A DNA stretch of 64,000 nt, from NCBI RefSeq assembly GCF_011397635.1, contig NC_064761.1:41008143-41072142 (forward strand). Direction: 5' to 3'. The notes below the pieces were generated by a model. The model did no database searches, had not been told where the DNA came from, and was given only the letters and a program-made list of their open reading frames with translations. Numbering within the stretch: the stretch's first letter is position 1; every line of letters begins with the position of its first letter. Both the position numbers and the translations under genes were made by a program. Shown here piece after piece: positions 37,601-48,990 of the stretch. This DNA is from Epinephelus fuscoguttatus (taxonomy: Eukaryota > Chordata > Actinopteri > Perciformes > Serranidae).

Positions 37601-40121
37601 CATGTCCACTATTGACTGAAGCCTTTGTAATTGCTGACTCAGTCCCATGATGTGCCACAGAGCCTCATGATCATATTATGGATAAGGGCATGGTTGTAAC
37701 TACTAACAAGAGGCACAACTCATGCTGGTGTCTGCTGTCAGACCAAGAGAACAAGAAACTCTGCTCATGCATGATGATTTAAAATGTTGGATTAGTGTTG
37801 CTTTTTATATATAACAGCTTTCAGATGATGCCAGGATAATAATCTAATTTTAAAGCCACTTTTGTTCCCTTTTCAGACCCCACAGTCCAGACACCAGTTA
37901 AAAAGCTGGACACTGGCTCTGATAAGGTGGAGGCCCAGTGTAAAGAGGAGCAGGATCCCATCCCGATAATGAAGATCAATTCAGTCTGTTCAATCGCCTC
38001 ACCCGACCCATCCCCAGAGAGAGAGGTAATACCTACTAATCCCATGTGATAAAACATTGTGCAATCAAGGTGAACTGAAGAAATAACAGGGCGTAAGAGT
38101 CCAGAGGAGACATGATGCTGCTGTGCTGGAAGAAACTTTGTAATCTCACAGATTACACAGATTATTCCTGCCTAGTCAATAAATCAATTAGTTTAGTGAC
38201 AGAAAATCAATCAACTATTTCAATAACGGTCACTTTTCAAGCAAAAAAAGTCACAATTTGATGCAATTAAACAAGCAATTGGAATATTTGTTACTGGGCT
38301 ATTGTTGGGGTTAATGCTGCAGCACATTAATCAATAATTAAAGGAGCAGTGTGTAAGATTTAGGGGGATTCAGTGGCAGGAGGTTTTTACAGGGAGTCAA
38401 ATTATCTGCAGAGGTCTCTTCCTCCTGGAAATAACATATTAGAATTCTTAATTTAGGTGGTGTCCCCCTTTAATTTGGAGGAACTGTAATGCATTATTAC
38501 TTTTTGGTATTTGTTGTTGTTGTTGCTCATAAAACCCTCTTTTCTTAACTGTTAGTGTTCCCCAGTTCTCCTGGGCTGTGGGTAATAAGCAGGCTACAAC
38601 ACTTGTCTCCTCCTCTTCGTTTAATTTTCTGCAAGACAGTACTACACATCCCAACTTAGGGGTACAGCAACTTCTCTTCACTGTAAAGCCCAAAGCACTC
38701 TCTCTCACGTATCACTCATACCTGTCCCCACAAAACCAGCACAGGTAGGAACCAATTAGCTGATAACCAAGGGAACATAATGACTCCACTTAAACACTGA
38801 GCACGAAAATACAAATGAAATATACAAAGTCCTATACGTGACAACGAAATAATAATTTACCAGTAGCTCAATATTGCAGAATCTGTTAGTGCTGAAATAT
38901 AAATAATGTACCCATTTATAAATAACGCAGTAACGTATCCCTCTGAAACCTGGAGTTTGTGTGCTGCTTTCAGATGCACCTTTGAACCCTGAGCAAATTG
39001 GTTTCTTTCGAAAACAAGGGGGAAAAGGCACTAAGCAATTTGGTAAGAAATGTCCTATGAATTGCAGAAAAAAAATAGACATTGAGACAAAAAAAAATGG
39101 GAGAAAAGACAAAAAGCTAGGGAAAATATATATTTATAATTACTATAATTTTTACAGTTTAAAATTATGTCACAAAATTATTATTTTTCAGCACTCTTCA
39201 GGTGTTTTGTTTATTTTTTAACTTTCTTTTTTTTTTTTTTTTTTACTAATTTTCTTGTATTTAACTTTCTCTTTTTACTCATTTCTTTTTCAATTTTTTT
39301 GGTTAATTTCTTCTTTCATTGTTCATTGCCTTCTTCTCATGTTTTTTTTTATTATTTTTTTTTTTTATAAATAATAAGATATTGGAAAAATGTGCACCAA
39401 ACTGTATTTGTAATTATCAGAAATATGTTTTTAAAATTATGTTACAAATTTGTTATTATTTTTAAGCATTTTTCAGGTGTCATTTTTATTATTTATTTAC
39501 TAATTTTCAGGTTATTTTTTGTAACAATTTTTTTCGGCCATTTCTTCCTAAGTTGCTCATTGCCTCCTTCCCAAAGAAATCAAGTCACTTTGCTCATGTT
39601 TCACAGGGTTAAAAAAAGAACCCCAAATTATAACGTGTGCAGTAATTATGGTCACAGAAGGACTCTGTAGCTGCAGACTAATTGTTGTCACATTTTTGTT
39701 CTCAGCAGTGTCACAGCAAAACAATGCTGCTTCCAGTCAGATTGGACTGAACAGTCCTGCAGATACTTGAGACAAAACATGCAAAACTTTGACTTTTTTT
39801 TTTTTTTTTTTTTTTTAGTGTTAAGTTAAATTTCAAACAAAATAAAAACTTGTTTTTAGCCCACTTTAGGAGAACTCTTTGGGCTTGATATCTGCACAGT
39901 AGCTTTTGGTTGCACGGTTGGTGCCGGACACCCCATGACAGTTAAAAGAAGACACACACACGCACACGCACACACACCTTTCTGTAAACTCACCTGTGCT
40001 GTAACGCCACCAGCCCCAGGGTCAAGACCTGAGCCACCTCCAGCTGTGTGGGCCACTCTCCGGCCGCCACACACCCGAACACCCCGCACTCCTCCCCGAT
40101 ACCGGACTCCTCAAACTCCAT
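28623..40121 (-). CDS. ppat: PPAT, amidophosphoribosyltransferase
   Basis: Eleven exons in phase: 40121-39994, 33837-33771, 31798-31592, 31413-31301, 31196-31051, 30882-30813, 30723-30572, 30260-30133, 30021-29800, 29075-28955, 28795-28623; 508 residues against 517 in human. The enzyme makes phosphoribosylamine from PRPP and glutamine, the committed step of purine synthesis, in the cytosol. [11 protein letters not shown] is the propeptide; the next residue, Cys12, is the catalytic nucleophile of the glutaminase half ([25 protein letters not shown]). The phosphoribosyl half carries [13 protein letters not shown], the PRPP loop. The C-terminus [17 protein letters not shown] matches vertebrate PPAT. 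All exons have ordinary GT-AG sites. The first intron, about 6.2 kb, contains another gene on the opposite strand. Divergent from PAICS. Confidence 0.97.
30327..30528. repeat. MITE with TTAA borders (PPAT intron)
   Basis: TTAAAGGGACAGTTCACCCC on the left and GGGGTGAGCTGTCCCTTTAA on the right form near-perfect inverted ends, both bounded by TTAA, about 200 bp in all. TTAA borders suggest a piggyBac-type or similar helper; the family is not certain. Confidence 0.75.
32555..33655. repeat. Old hAT-like element with a nested LINE/SINE tail
   Basis: The left side has CCAGTGTTGGAAGTGTAACACG, and TAACTGATTACTAAGTGTCAG lies near 33630, a diverged version of the fish hAT end CAGTGTTGG-AGTAACG. Inside it, 32855-33097 on + is the conserved tail of a fish retroposon (GGGTTTCCTCC...CAGCTGGGATAGGCTCCAGC...GGATAAGTGG) ending in an ATGAATGA-like tail. 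The outer borders are approximate. Confidence 0.45.
34313..38049 (+). CDS. Triple trihelix (Myb/SANT-like) DNA-binding protein nested in PPAT intron 1
   Basis: Six exons splice in phase: 34313-34709, 34897-35370, 35459-35518, 35609-36214, 37478-37555, 37877-38049 (TGA); 595 residues. Three copies of a trihelix (Myb_DNA-bind_4) domain are visible: copy 1 about residues 25-85 ([16 protein letters not shown]...[12 protein letters not shown]), copy 2 about 155-245 ([19 protein letters not shown]...[17 protein letters not shown]...FFDEVEAIL), copy 3 about 336-425 ([19 protein letters not shown]...[17 protein letters not shown]...FYDEVDAIM). Copies 2 and 3 are close; copy 1 is diverged and lacks the KYKNLK block. 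Similar single or double domains occur in ZSCAN20/ZSCAN29 and MSANTD proteins. A nuclear DNA-binding role is inferred. The C-terminus has a basic patch RRMKRKAVD. No trusted name. Confidence 0.85.
36508..37360. repeat. Two MITE-like blocks in intron 4 of the trihelix gene
   Basis: 36508-36985 starts AAAGGTGTTTTCATATCAGA and ends TGTGAAAGCCTCCTT, a loose inverted pair of the GTGTTTTCACA type. 37125-37360 has GGTATGCTATGCAGGATTGT, a start common in fish repeats. Borders are approximate. Confidence 0.4.
38960..39616. repeat. AT-rich inverted-end repeat, copy A
   Basis: The left end is CCTTTGAACCCTGAGCAAATTGG. The right end is the imperfect reverse complement around TTTGCTCATGTTTCACAGGG. Between them are ACAAAATTATT and long T runs. 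The same element is at 46095-46490 in PAICS. Confidence 0.6.
39994..40121 (-). CDS. ppat: PPAT exon 1 (propeptide and catalytic Cys)
   Basis: This 128-bp exon encodes the start, the 11-residue propeptide and Cys12, then [20 protein letters not shown]. It ends ...LQH plus two bases of Arg, completed by the exon at 33837. It is listed separately because it lies 6.2 kb from the rest of the gene, on the far side of the nested trihelix gene. Confidence 0.96.
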
Positions 40122-40796
40122 CCGGCCTCTGTGCGCCTCAGTCCTCAGTTAACCTGGGCGGTCTCGTGCGCTCTGATAGTATTGACCGAGCACGTGCAGC
40201 GAGCGTTGACGATAACGTACAGCGTGGCTCGTTAAAACAACACAAACTCAGCTGGCATTGTTGAAGCGGCCGTGAAATAACGACTCCGGGACAAAACTCA
40301 GTGACACGTGAAAAGAAAAGCGGCTGTAGGCGAGGAGAGAGGCCGCTGCTGCTGTTATCATACATTAAAAATCAAACATATTGAAGTGACGAAACACACG
40401 TGGTATGTTTCGATAAGGAGGCTAATCTGAATCTGATTAATCGATCAGCTCGAGCGGCCGCTTGTTTTCTCTTGATGAAGTTTCCTGATAAATCAATCTT
40501 CTCGTCAGAGGGAAAACGGGGCCAGTTTTGTGGATAAACTCCAAAAAAAGTTCTTCTTGCAAATATTTGGAGCTGGGGCATCTTCCCCTCACGTGGTGAC
40601 TAATGCGCTGCTCTGATTGGCTGTCAGAACGAGCGGGGGGATGTGATTGGTTGTCAGAGCACGTAAGACAGAGTCCACTTCCCTCTTGTGCTGCCTGCAC
40701 GCCTCCTGCTGCCTCTTCATCCTGCGACTTTCTAACAGTTGCGTGTCACTTTTTCACTTCTTGTTTCAGGACTGTCGGTTGGTAAAGAACCCCAAC
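40122..40796. promoter_or_regulatory. PPAT-PAICS bidirectional promoter
   Basis: 675 bp separate the divergent start codons. Four canonical CACGTG E-boxes are present at 40191-40196, 40305-40310, 40397-40402 and 40590-40595. Two ATTGG (inverted CCAAT) motifs lie 30 bp apart at 40616-40620 and 40646-40650, each followed by a TGTCAGA word, as if a short module were duplicated. Shared PPAT-PAICS promoters are known in vertebrates, and both genes are known MYC targets. Which sites are used is inference. Confidence 0.8.
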
Positions 40797-43700
40797 ATGG
40801 CCTCCACACCAGGTACGGCACAAATATTAATGCCTATCTCAGAATATATGATAAACGTGCAGGGTTTTAATGTGCGTACTTTCCCTGTTTTGTGTGTGTG
40901 CGCATGTATTCTCTAGAGTTGAACATCGGCCAGAAGCTGAATGAGGGAAAGACAAAGCAGATTTTCGAGATCGTGGACCAGCCCGGACTGGTTCTGGTCC
41001 AGTCTAAAGACCAGATCACAGCTGGGAATGCGGTGAGGAAAGACCAGATGGAGGGAAAGGCTGCCATCGCCAACAAAACGACGAGCTGCATATTCAAGCT
41101 GCTTCAGGAATCTGGTGAGGACCCAGTCAAGTTATTATAGATCCATTCAAAGGTGCCAGCCAGGTAATGTGTGCAGCAGTTGTGTCATAACGTTGCAGCC
41201 CTGAGGCAACTTTCCCACATGCTGAAAAAGTCAGAGGAGTCTCATTATTATATGATTTAGGGATTTGATTTTATAAGCACTCCCTCACACACAACTTTTT
41301 CTCCCCTTTATAACTTAATATCACTGGATTTATATGCAGCCAAACTGTATTCAGAACGACACATAACCTTTGACCTATTTACCTTTTCTCATACCCTTGG
41401 TAGTTACCTTAAAATTTACCTGTAAAATCCTAGTCCCAATTAAACACCCAGTCCCTTTACTGGCCCAATGTGGCTCCACATTTTGACAAATAATCCCATC
41501 TCAATTACACACCCGATCTGTTTGCCAAGTAGTTTATTATATAGAAGTTCTCTGGATGTATAAACCAGAGTGTTGGCTACCAACTTGAGTTAGCTGTTTG
41601 GATCACACAAATCAAATACAAAAGTTTAAACTTGTATGGACGTGCTACACACGACACCAGCTTGATTAGTTTAAGTTCATTTTCCTGAAGCCATGAGCAC
41701 CAGCCTAATTTGAAGTAATACAAGTAATATTCACACTGGTTCAAATAAACAATTTGATCGTATATCACATCTTTGCTGAGCAACAGGTTTGTGTAAAAAG
41801 GATTCAAGGCCTGTTCCTAATATAAGACCATTGTGTTCAGTGATTTAAGCAAGTAATAGCCCAGGTTAGTAATTAAAGTTTAACGGTACATTCATTAAAT
41901 CTCAGAAAATAGTTTTAAAAAGCCATTTAAAATTCTTTAAATCCCAAACTGACACATTCAAATGGTTTGTTTTTGTCTGACAAACCCTCAAAAACCAAAA
42001 GAAATTTGGTTTATTATCTTTAAAGGCCAAAGGTGACTAGCAAATACTCATATTTTTTTTAACTGGAAGTAAAGTATTCTTTTTCATTTCTGCTCTAAAC
42101 TTGCTGAAACACTTGATTTCTGAAAATTGTTGGCATTCATTTCCTGTTAATTTACCGGTTGTTTCAGCTCTACTGGGAACACATGATCCTTTTATGACAG
42201 ATTTCAGTAACATGATTTGATTTTTATTTATTTGAGTGTCCTACCATGGATTGTGCCCAGCTTACAAGACACTAGGCAACAACTGGGATGGTCACATGAC
42301 CAGTCATGACATACAGTTCCACAAATTCAAAAGGAAAACATGTAGAAGCGCTAAATTTATATTACAAAAGGTCTTATTACGATGGATACATTATTCTCCT
42401 CCATGAATTATCTATAAATCTTTCTAAAGCAAAAATATCCTCAGTAAAAAGCTAGGGCTGCAACGATTAGTCGACTAATCGATGACTAATCAACTATTAT
42501 AATAATGTGACTATTTTAGTAGTCGACTAATCAGTTTGAGTCATTTTTCATAGAAAAGTTCTATAAAAGTACCCAAAATACTCTTATTGCAGCTTCTTCT
42601 GTTCAAATATTGGCAGCTTTACACACTCTCCCATGATGGTGAACTAAAACCCTTTGGCGTGAGTACGAAACAAGACTTTAGATGACATCATTTTGGGGTT
42701 TGGGAGAGACAGACCGACATTTTTCAACATTTTAACACATTTTTTCGATAACAACAAAACAGCAGCTGCACACTCAAACACTGTGCATATATCAGTTTAA
42801 TGCAAGCTTTCGGTCATTGTGACCTTCTTCAGGCATACAAGACAAGTGAATGCAGCTGTACATAAGGGTTCAGGCAGTAACATCACTTGATTGCAAAATG
42901 CCAGACACCTGTGTCAAACATGGCAAGGCTAGAAAAGCATCATCAACACATTTTTCGATAAAATGATCAGTTGACTAATCGAAGAAATAATCGACAGATT
43001 AGTCGACATTGAAAATAATCGTTAGTTACAGCCCTATAAAGAGCCAACACAACGTTACCTTCAGATAACTAAAACAAATCGGCGTTCCTCAACTAAATTG
43101 TCAAACAAATGATTTCTCAGGTCACTGTACTCTGGGCAATAGAACACACAGTGAAACAGCAACCACAAAATAAAAGTCAAAAGGGAATACCTTCATACAA
43201 TCAAGGCAAGCTACCTGTTGGTAACTGAGCACATTTTCCCTTTCTGTAAATTTAATCTGACATAAGGTTCAGTAAAAACTTTTTTATAAGGCTTGTAGTC
43301 ATTTTGGGTGGGACACAGAGGACATATCCCCCTCAATATTTAGAATATGTGCATTTGTCTCCCACACTAAAACATAGAAACAAGCAGACACATTTTTTTT
43401 TTTAAAATTTTTTAATAATATTAAAGACATTGACACCATCAATTGATGCAGGAAAGGCACAGATTGGTGCATAAAGATTCTTTTTATGTCTTTTTTTGAA
43501 GCATACATGATCCAACAAATGCTTTTGACTGAACGCATGCATCACATGCAGAACCGACAGAGCCACATGGTAGTGATGGCATGTGTACGGGGGGCATGGT
43601 GTGTGCATGTTCGTGACATTAGGTCCCAGAAATCCCAGATTCTCCCAAATGACTCTCCATCTTGCTTTCATTTAAAAGTAATTGGCTAAGTGTAACCCGA

Positions 43701-46700
43701 ATGCCACTCATGAGTGTGGTGATGGCTGTCTTGTGACTTGAAACTTTATAGTACATAATTCAACAGAACGTGACCGACCACATCCTGCTCATTCAGTGTT
43801 CATTTCAGGGGCATGACAGAACGTGAAAATCTTTAAAGCACTTGTGTGTTGCAACATCTGTCTGTGATCCAAATGAACCCTCAGTGTTGAAATTAAAACA
43901 TACTGAGGTTTAGGTGTGACTTAACTTTGTTCACAGCTCTTGAACCAATCGTGGTTTAGCTTTTGGTGCCTTAACGTGGGACTATGTAATAGTTTTAGGC
44001 TGATTTTAATGCCCCCTCTTTCTTCCAGGCATTAAGACTGCCTTTGTGAAGCAGCACTCGGACACAGCGTTCATCGCAGCCCACTGTGAGATGATTCCCA
44101 TCGAGTGGGTTTGTCGCAGAGTCGCAACTGGATCATTCCTCAAGAGGAATCCAGGAGTCAAAGAAGGCTACCGCTTCTCCCCTCTGAAGATGGAGATGTT
44201 CTTCAAAGTGAGTCACATTCACAAAGAGCTCTTAACTTAGCCTCAACATTTTTAGTGTTAGCTTAGGAGTGATCTAGGAAAGTTCTCAGAGCTGAGCAAG
44301 GTAGAGACAGAAACTTTTGCTTCAGTGAGGAGGTGAGTTGACCCCGTTGCTTAGCATGACACATTCTTTTGTTAACAGATGTGATTGGTCGTCACAGACA
44401 CACCCCTTTGTGAGCCTGCAGGCTGGAAATGAAATGCTGACTGTGAGAATGTTGTCATTGTTAGTGTGACCACTCTGCTGAGCTCAGTTTACCAAATATC
44501 TTAGTATTATGATCATTTTATTTATGGCATTGTAGTGTCAGGTGGGAAATGTGTGTGTATCCTTAATGACAGCAACCACACACATTAACCCTGCACCATC
44601 TAATCTGTAGCGTTTCATTTACTCACTGTCATCCAGCGTCTGGAGAATATTTCTCTGACCTCTTTGTGTTTCCACCATTTTCTCCTCTGATTAGTCCTCC
44701 TCCCAGCTCCTAATAGTCCTCTACCTTAGGAGCTCTTTTAAGGGTTAAGATGCTCTGTGAATAACTTATCTGTATAACAACCTAGTCTTAAATTTAAGGG
44801 AAATTCTAAGAAAGCCTCGCAATTCACTCAAAGTGTCAAAATCGCATCAATCTTAATGTAATGTGTTGCTCTCTGCTGCAGGATGATGCCAACAACGACC
44901 CCCAGTGGTCAGAGGAGCAGCTGCTGGCAGCCAAATTCACTCTGGCCGGACTCACCATCGGTCAGTGCGAGGTGGACATCATGAATCGCAGCACTGTGGC
45001 CATCTTTGAGATTCTGGAGAAGGCCTGGGCCACTCAGAACTGCACGCTGGTGGATATGAAGGTAAACTGTGCAGCAGCACCCTCTGCTGGTTAATCTGAC
45101 ATCCAAGTGTGAACACTTTTTGTAGCTGCTTCACAATTTAGGATCATCTTCCTCGCTTATAGATCGAGTTTGGCGTGAACGTGAAGACTCAAGAGATCGT
45201 CCTCGCCGATGTGATCGACAACGACTCGTGGAGGCTGTGGCCGGCTGGAGATCGAAGCCAGCAGAAAGATAAGCAGGTCAGGACTTGTCTCGGGTTCAGC
45301 TATTTTATTTTGATGCTTTAAGAATTAAGATAAAAGCTGAAATAACTTGTCTTCATCTCTTTGTAGGTGTACAGAGACCTGAAAGAAGTTACTCCTGAGG
45401 CGATGCAGATGGTGAAGAGGAACTTTGAGTGGGTCTCTGAAAGGGTCAAGGTACACTTAACCTATTGTCTCAATCTACTCTTTGTTCTTAATCAACATGT
45501 TGTAACAGACTCACAAAGTTCATTACAAACTATTATCTGAGCTTTGTTGCTCTCCAGTTGTGTCATTTTCAGTTTTTAAATATCAAAGACCCTTTTTTTT
45601 TTTCCTTTTTTCTTTTTTTGAGCAGTTTCGTGTAGGAGCTATTTTCTTTCTACCAAACTACACCTGCCAACTGTATCACAGCGCAGAAGGAAGAGTGCAT
45701 CTACTCATAGATGAGAGACTTGTGCTCATGCTCGTGACAGTGTGAGATGTAAACATAAATAGCATCCTACTCGGCTTAGCTGTAACCTAGCTCAGTGGTG
45801 CTAGGTGAGCTAGTAGGAGATATCTGCTTCATTCTGTGTGGTGACACAAAAAGTTGAATCCAGGAGCAATTAAATGCATTTTTTCATGTTTTACTGCTAC
45901 GACTTTATTTGGTCTGGTATGGCTAATGATAGCTCAATATTGCTACGTAACCAACAGGGTTAACATATATTATTATTATCCAGTGTTTTTCACATGTGGC
46001 CACTGCTCAGCTAATGGTGCAGAGTCTCGCTTTAACCCTTTTGAAAGCTGCAGCAACATCACTTTTCTTGTGCTTCATGTGCCTTTCACAAGTATTTAAA
46101 CCTTTGAAACTTGAGCTAATTGGTGTGGTTTCTTTCAAAACGGGGAAAAGGGCAATTTCATAAGAAATGAATTGCAAAAAAATAGTGAACATTGAAAATT
46201 AATTTCTAAAAAATGGGTGAAAAGAAAAAAACTTTGGAAAATATATTTATAATTACAACTTCTACATTTTAAAATTTCTTTTTTTTTTTAAATTATGTCA
46301 CAAAAGTATTTTTCAGCACTTCTTTCTTTTTACTAATTTTCTTGTTTTTAATTTTTTTTTTTTTTTTAACTAATTTCTTTTTCTTTTCTTTTTTTTGGGG
46401 GGGTCATTTCCTCTTTCGTTGTTCGCTGCCTTCCTCCCACATTTTAAAAAGAAATAAAGCCAATTTGCTCAGGTTTCAAAGAGTTAAGTAAGCATATAAA
46501 CTTGGACTTGCATGGAGCTAATGAGTGCTGTGTTGTGTCTCCAGCTGCTTCTGGAGCCCCAGGGCAGCGGCAGGGTGGTGGTTTTGATGGGCTCCACCTC
46601 AGACATGGCCCACTGTGAGAAAATCAAGAAGGCCTGCACCTCCTACGGGATCCCCTGCATCCTGAGAGTCACCTCTGCACACAAAGGTCCAGATGAGACA

Positions 46701-47227
46701 CTCCGCATCAAAGCAGAATATGAAGGTGTGTATTTATATTTAATGCTCCCCTCCTAAAGGAGAGAGGATTTAGTTATCAAGTGTGTCATGATATCTGTAT
46801 GGTTTTCCTCAGGTGACGGCGTACCCACCGTGTTTGTGGCCGTAGCTGGCAGAAGCAACGGCCTTGGTCCTGTGATGTCTGGGAACACGGCGTATCCCGT
46901 CATCAACTGCCCACCTCTCACTCCTGACTGGGGTGCACAAGATGTCTGGTCATCCCTGCGTATGCCGAGCGGTAAGCACAGCACTTCCTCTAAATCGTTA
47001 GTCCACATGTGACTTTATTCATCAGAGTAACCGCTCCTTCATCGCTGACTTCTCCTGCAGGCCTCGGCTGCTCCACCATCCTCTCCCCTGAGGCTGCTGC
47101 TCAGTTTGCCGCGCAGATCTTCGGGCTGACCGACCACCTGGTGTGGTGCAAACTGAGGGCCTCCATGCTCAACACCTGGGCGTCTCTCAAACTGGCTGAC
47201 AAGAAGTTACAGGCCTGCAGCCTCTGA
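40797..47227 (+). CDS. paics: PAICS, bifunctional AIR carboxylase / SAICAR synthetase
   Basis: Nine exons in phase: 40797-40812, 40917-41114, 44029-44207, 44882-45061, 45163-45276, 45367-45450, 46545-46725, 46813-46971, 47061-47227; 425 residues, the same as human. The protein performs steps 6 and 7 of purine synthesis in the cytosol. The N-terminal SAICAR synthetase half has [50 protein letters not shown] and [18 protein letters not shown]. The C-terminal AIR carboxylase half has [32 protein letters not shown] and [20 protein letters not shown]. The first exon holds only MASTP. TTTCAG at 40764-40769 could be the acceptor of a 5' UTR intron. ATTAAA at 47362-47367 may be the polyadenylation signal. 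Intron 2 is enlarged by repeats. Confidence 0.97.
42453..43036. repeat. hAT-like MITE with TAGGGCTGCAACGATTAGTC ends
   Basis: The left end is TAGGGCTGCAACGATTAGTC and the right end is the near reverse complement, ending CGTTAGTTACAGCCCTA. Internal CGACTAATCG words occur at both ends. It is split by a 194-bp insertion at 42751-42944. Confidence 0.8.
42751..42944 (-). mobile_element. Small Penelope-like insertion nested in the hAT MITE
   Basis: It is flanked by a direct repeat of the host sequence AACACAT(T)TTTTCGATA (42734-42750 and 42945-42960, differing by one T), so it is a real insertion. On the minus strand it carries CTGAAGAAGGTCACAATGAC then CGAAAGC, an ordered motif seen at the ends of Penelope-like elements. 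No coding part is present. The family assignment is from motif memory. Confidence 0.5.
46095..46490. repeat. AT-rich inverted-end repeat, copy B (PAICS intron 6)
   Basis: The left end, TTTAAACCTTTGAAACTTGA, and the right end, reverse complement CTTAACTCTTTGAAACCTGA, pair. The interior has TTCTTTCAAAACGGGGAAAA and T-rich runs, as in 38960-39616. Confidence 0.65.
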
Positions 47228-48344
47228 AGTGGCTCAAGACCCCTTTGAGCCCAATGTTCTCTTTCAGGGCTCCGCTGTCTGTCAGTGTTTTTGTTTACCA
47301 TGAAACCCATGAACTGTACGTTACATGTTCGTGTACTTTCCTTACGCACATAAATCATTCCATTAAAGAAGATCACTCAAAGCTTCTTAATTAAAGGCTT
47401 CTGTGGTTATTTAATCCCATTATAGCCCATATTCACAGGAGACATTCTGACGTCTCATAGCAGGAGAGGCACAGTAACTTTCAGTTTCAGGGTCCTGAGA
47501 GTGTGCATGCTGGCTCATGGCACAGCTTAGTGGGACACCTTAATGGCATTTAGCCATCATTAATAAAACACTAGTCCATACCCATTGAGTGCACAGTGGC
47601 CCACGTACAGTTTCACATGGTGTGTGTTTGGGATACAGGTCATAGGACATTGCAGATTAAATAGTCAACTGAACCCATTAAGAAGAGCAATGTATTCAGA
47701 CAGAGTGTTTGTGAATTTGATAGTACGATTGCTTTATTGAAAGTACAGTAGTACCATTGCCAATAGTGGGATAGTTAGTGGGCTAAAACTGTACATTAGT
47801 AGTTGAGGTGGCATGTTGAAAGGCAGATAGTTAAAGTCATTGCCTTATAGAAGCTCAGTTTTAGTAAGTTTTCCAACTTTTGCCAAGAGGGAACTTTAGA
47901 TATTGGTCCCTAGATTATGTTCACCCAGTTTCATGCAGATCGCTCAAACTTCCTAGGAAGAGATCCATTTGAAGTGTTTTTCAAAAAAAAATCAAAATGG
48001 TGGAAAATCTATATAAGCGGAAGTTATGGGTTCTTGAGGCAAATGTGTTCCTCATGAGGAGAGGCATCTCTGTGCAAAGTTTCATGTCTCTATGACACAC
48101 GGGGCATGAGATATGCCCATTCAAAGTTTGCAGTTTCAATCAGTTGCTATAGCGCCCCCCTTTGGCCAATTGATGTAATATTGCTTCATTCACATCCTCC
48201 CATGACCCTCTACCACTGTGCCAAATTTCACATGGATTGACCAAGTCAGTGAGGAGAAAAACGTGGAACAGACACACAGAGTTTTCATCATTATATAGTA
48301 AGATGTTTCACCTGTGCTGCCCCTGCTGTGACAAGTCAAAATGT
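47228..48344. other. PAICS 3' UTR and an unclassified interspersed repeat
   Basis: The PAICS 3' UTR probably ends near 47390. From about 47840 to 48302 lies a block I recognise as a repeated fish sequence: TTTCATGCAGATCGCTCAAA, CAAAGTTTCATGTCTCTATG, CCAAATTTCACATGGATTGA, ending near TTCATCATTATATAGTAAGA. Its class is unknown to me. No gene is seen. Confidence 0.5.
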
Positions 48345-48990
48345 CTGCTGTTAAACATAATAATAATAAACTTTATCTATATAGCACCTTTCATACAAGA
48401 AATGCAGCACAAAGAGTTTTACAATAAGCGCAGAGTGCATCACATGAAAATAGACATAATAGACATAAAACACACCATAAATCATAAAATCAAGTAAGAT
48501 TTTAAAAGAGCTGCAGCAGCATAAAGATTAAAAAGAGTTTAAAAAAAAAAAAGCCAGAGCAGGTTCAAAGCTAAAGTGAAAAGTTCTTGGAGGCAAATAC
48601 TTAACAATGGAGTTAGCGATGTAGCTCCTCCCAGTCCATTAAGGGCTTTGTTCACAAGGAGGAGGAGCTTAATATCAATTCTAAATGTAACAGTCAGTGC
48701 AGAGCAGCTCAGACTGGCCTGATGTGCTCTCTCCTCTTGGTGCTGGTTCATAGCCGATCTGCAGTTTTGAATGAGCTGAAGTCTCTCAGTGGTGTTTTTG
48801 GGAGGCCAGTAAAAAGTGTGTTACAGTAGTTACAGCTTGGAATAAAGGCATGAATCAGTTTCTCTGCATCTTTTTCATTTAGAGATGGTCGTACCTTGGC
48901 GATGTTTCTGAGGTGGAAAAATGATGTGTTCGTCACTTCGTTAATGTTCATTACTAATTGTAAACCATTGACACACCACTGTGAGTTATA
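48345..48990 (-). mobile_element. LINE reverse-transcriptase C-terminal fragment, minus strand
   Basis: On the minus strand FFHLRNIAKVRPSLNEKDAE then KLIHAFIPSCNYCNTLFTGL and, in another frame, FRIDIKLLLLVNKALNGLG match the thumb and 3' region of a common fish L2/CR1-type LINE. Frame breaks show that it is dead. At 48354-48420 there is also a LINE/SINE tail-like piece (TTTATCTATATAGCACCTTT). Confidence 0.65.

Noticed and set aside
39040-39400. Phe/Lys-rich open frames
   Set aside because: They come from A/T-rich repeat interior with T runs, shared with 46260-46400.
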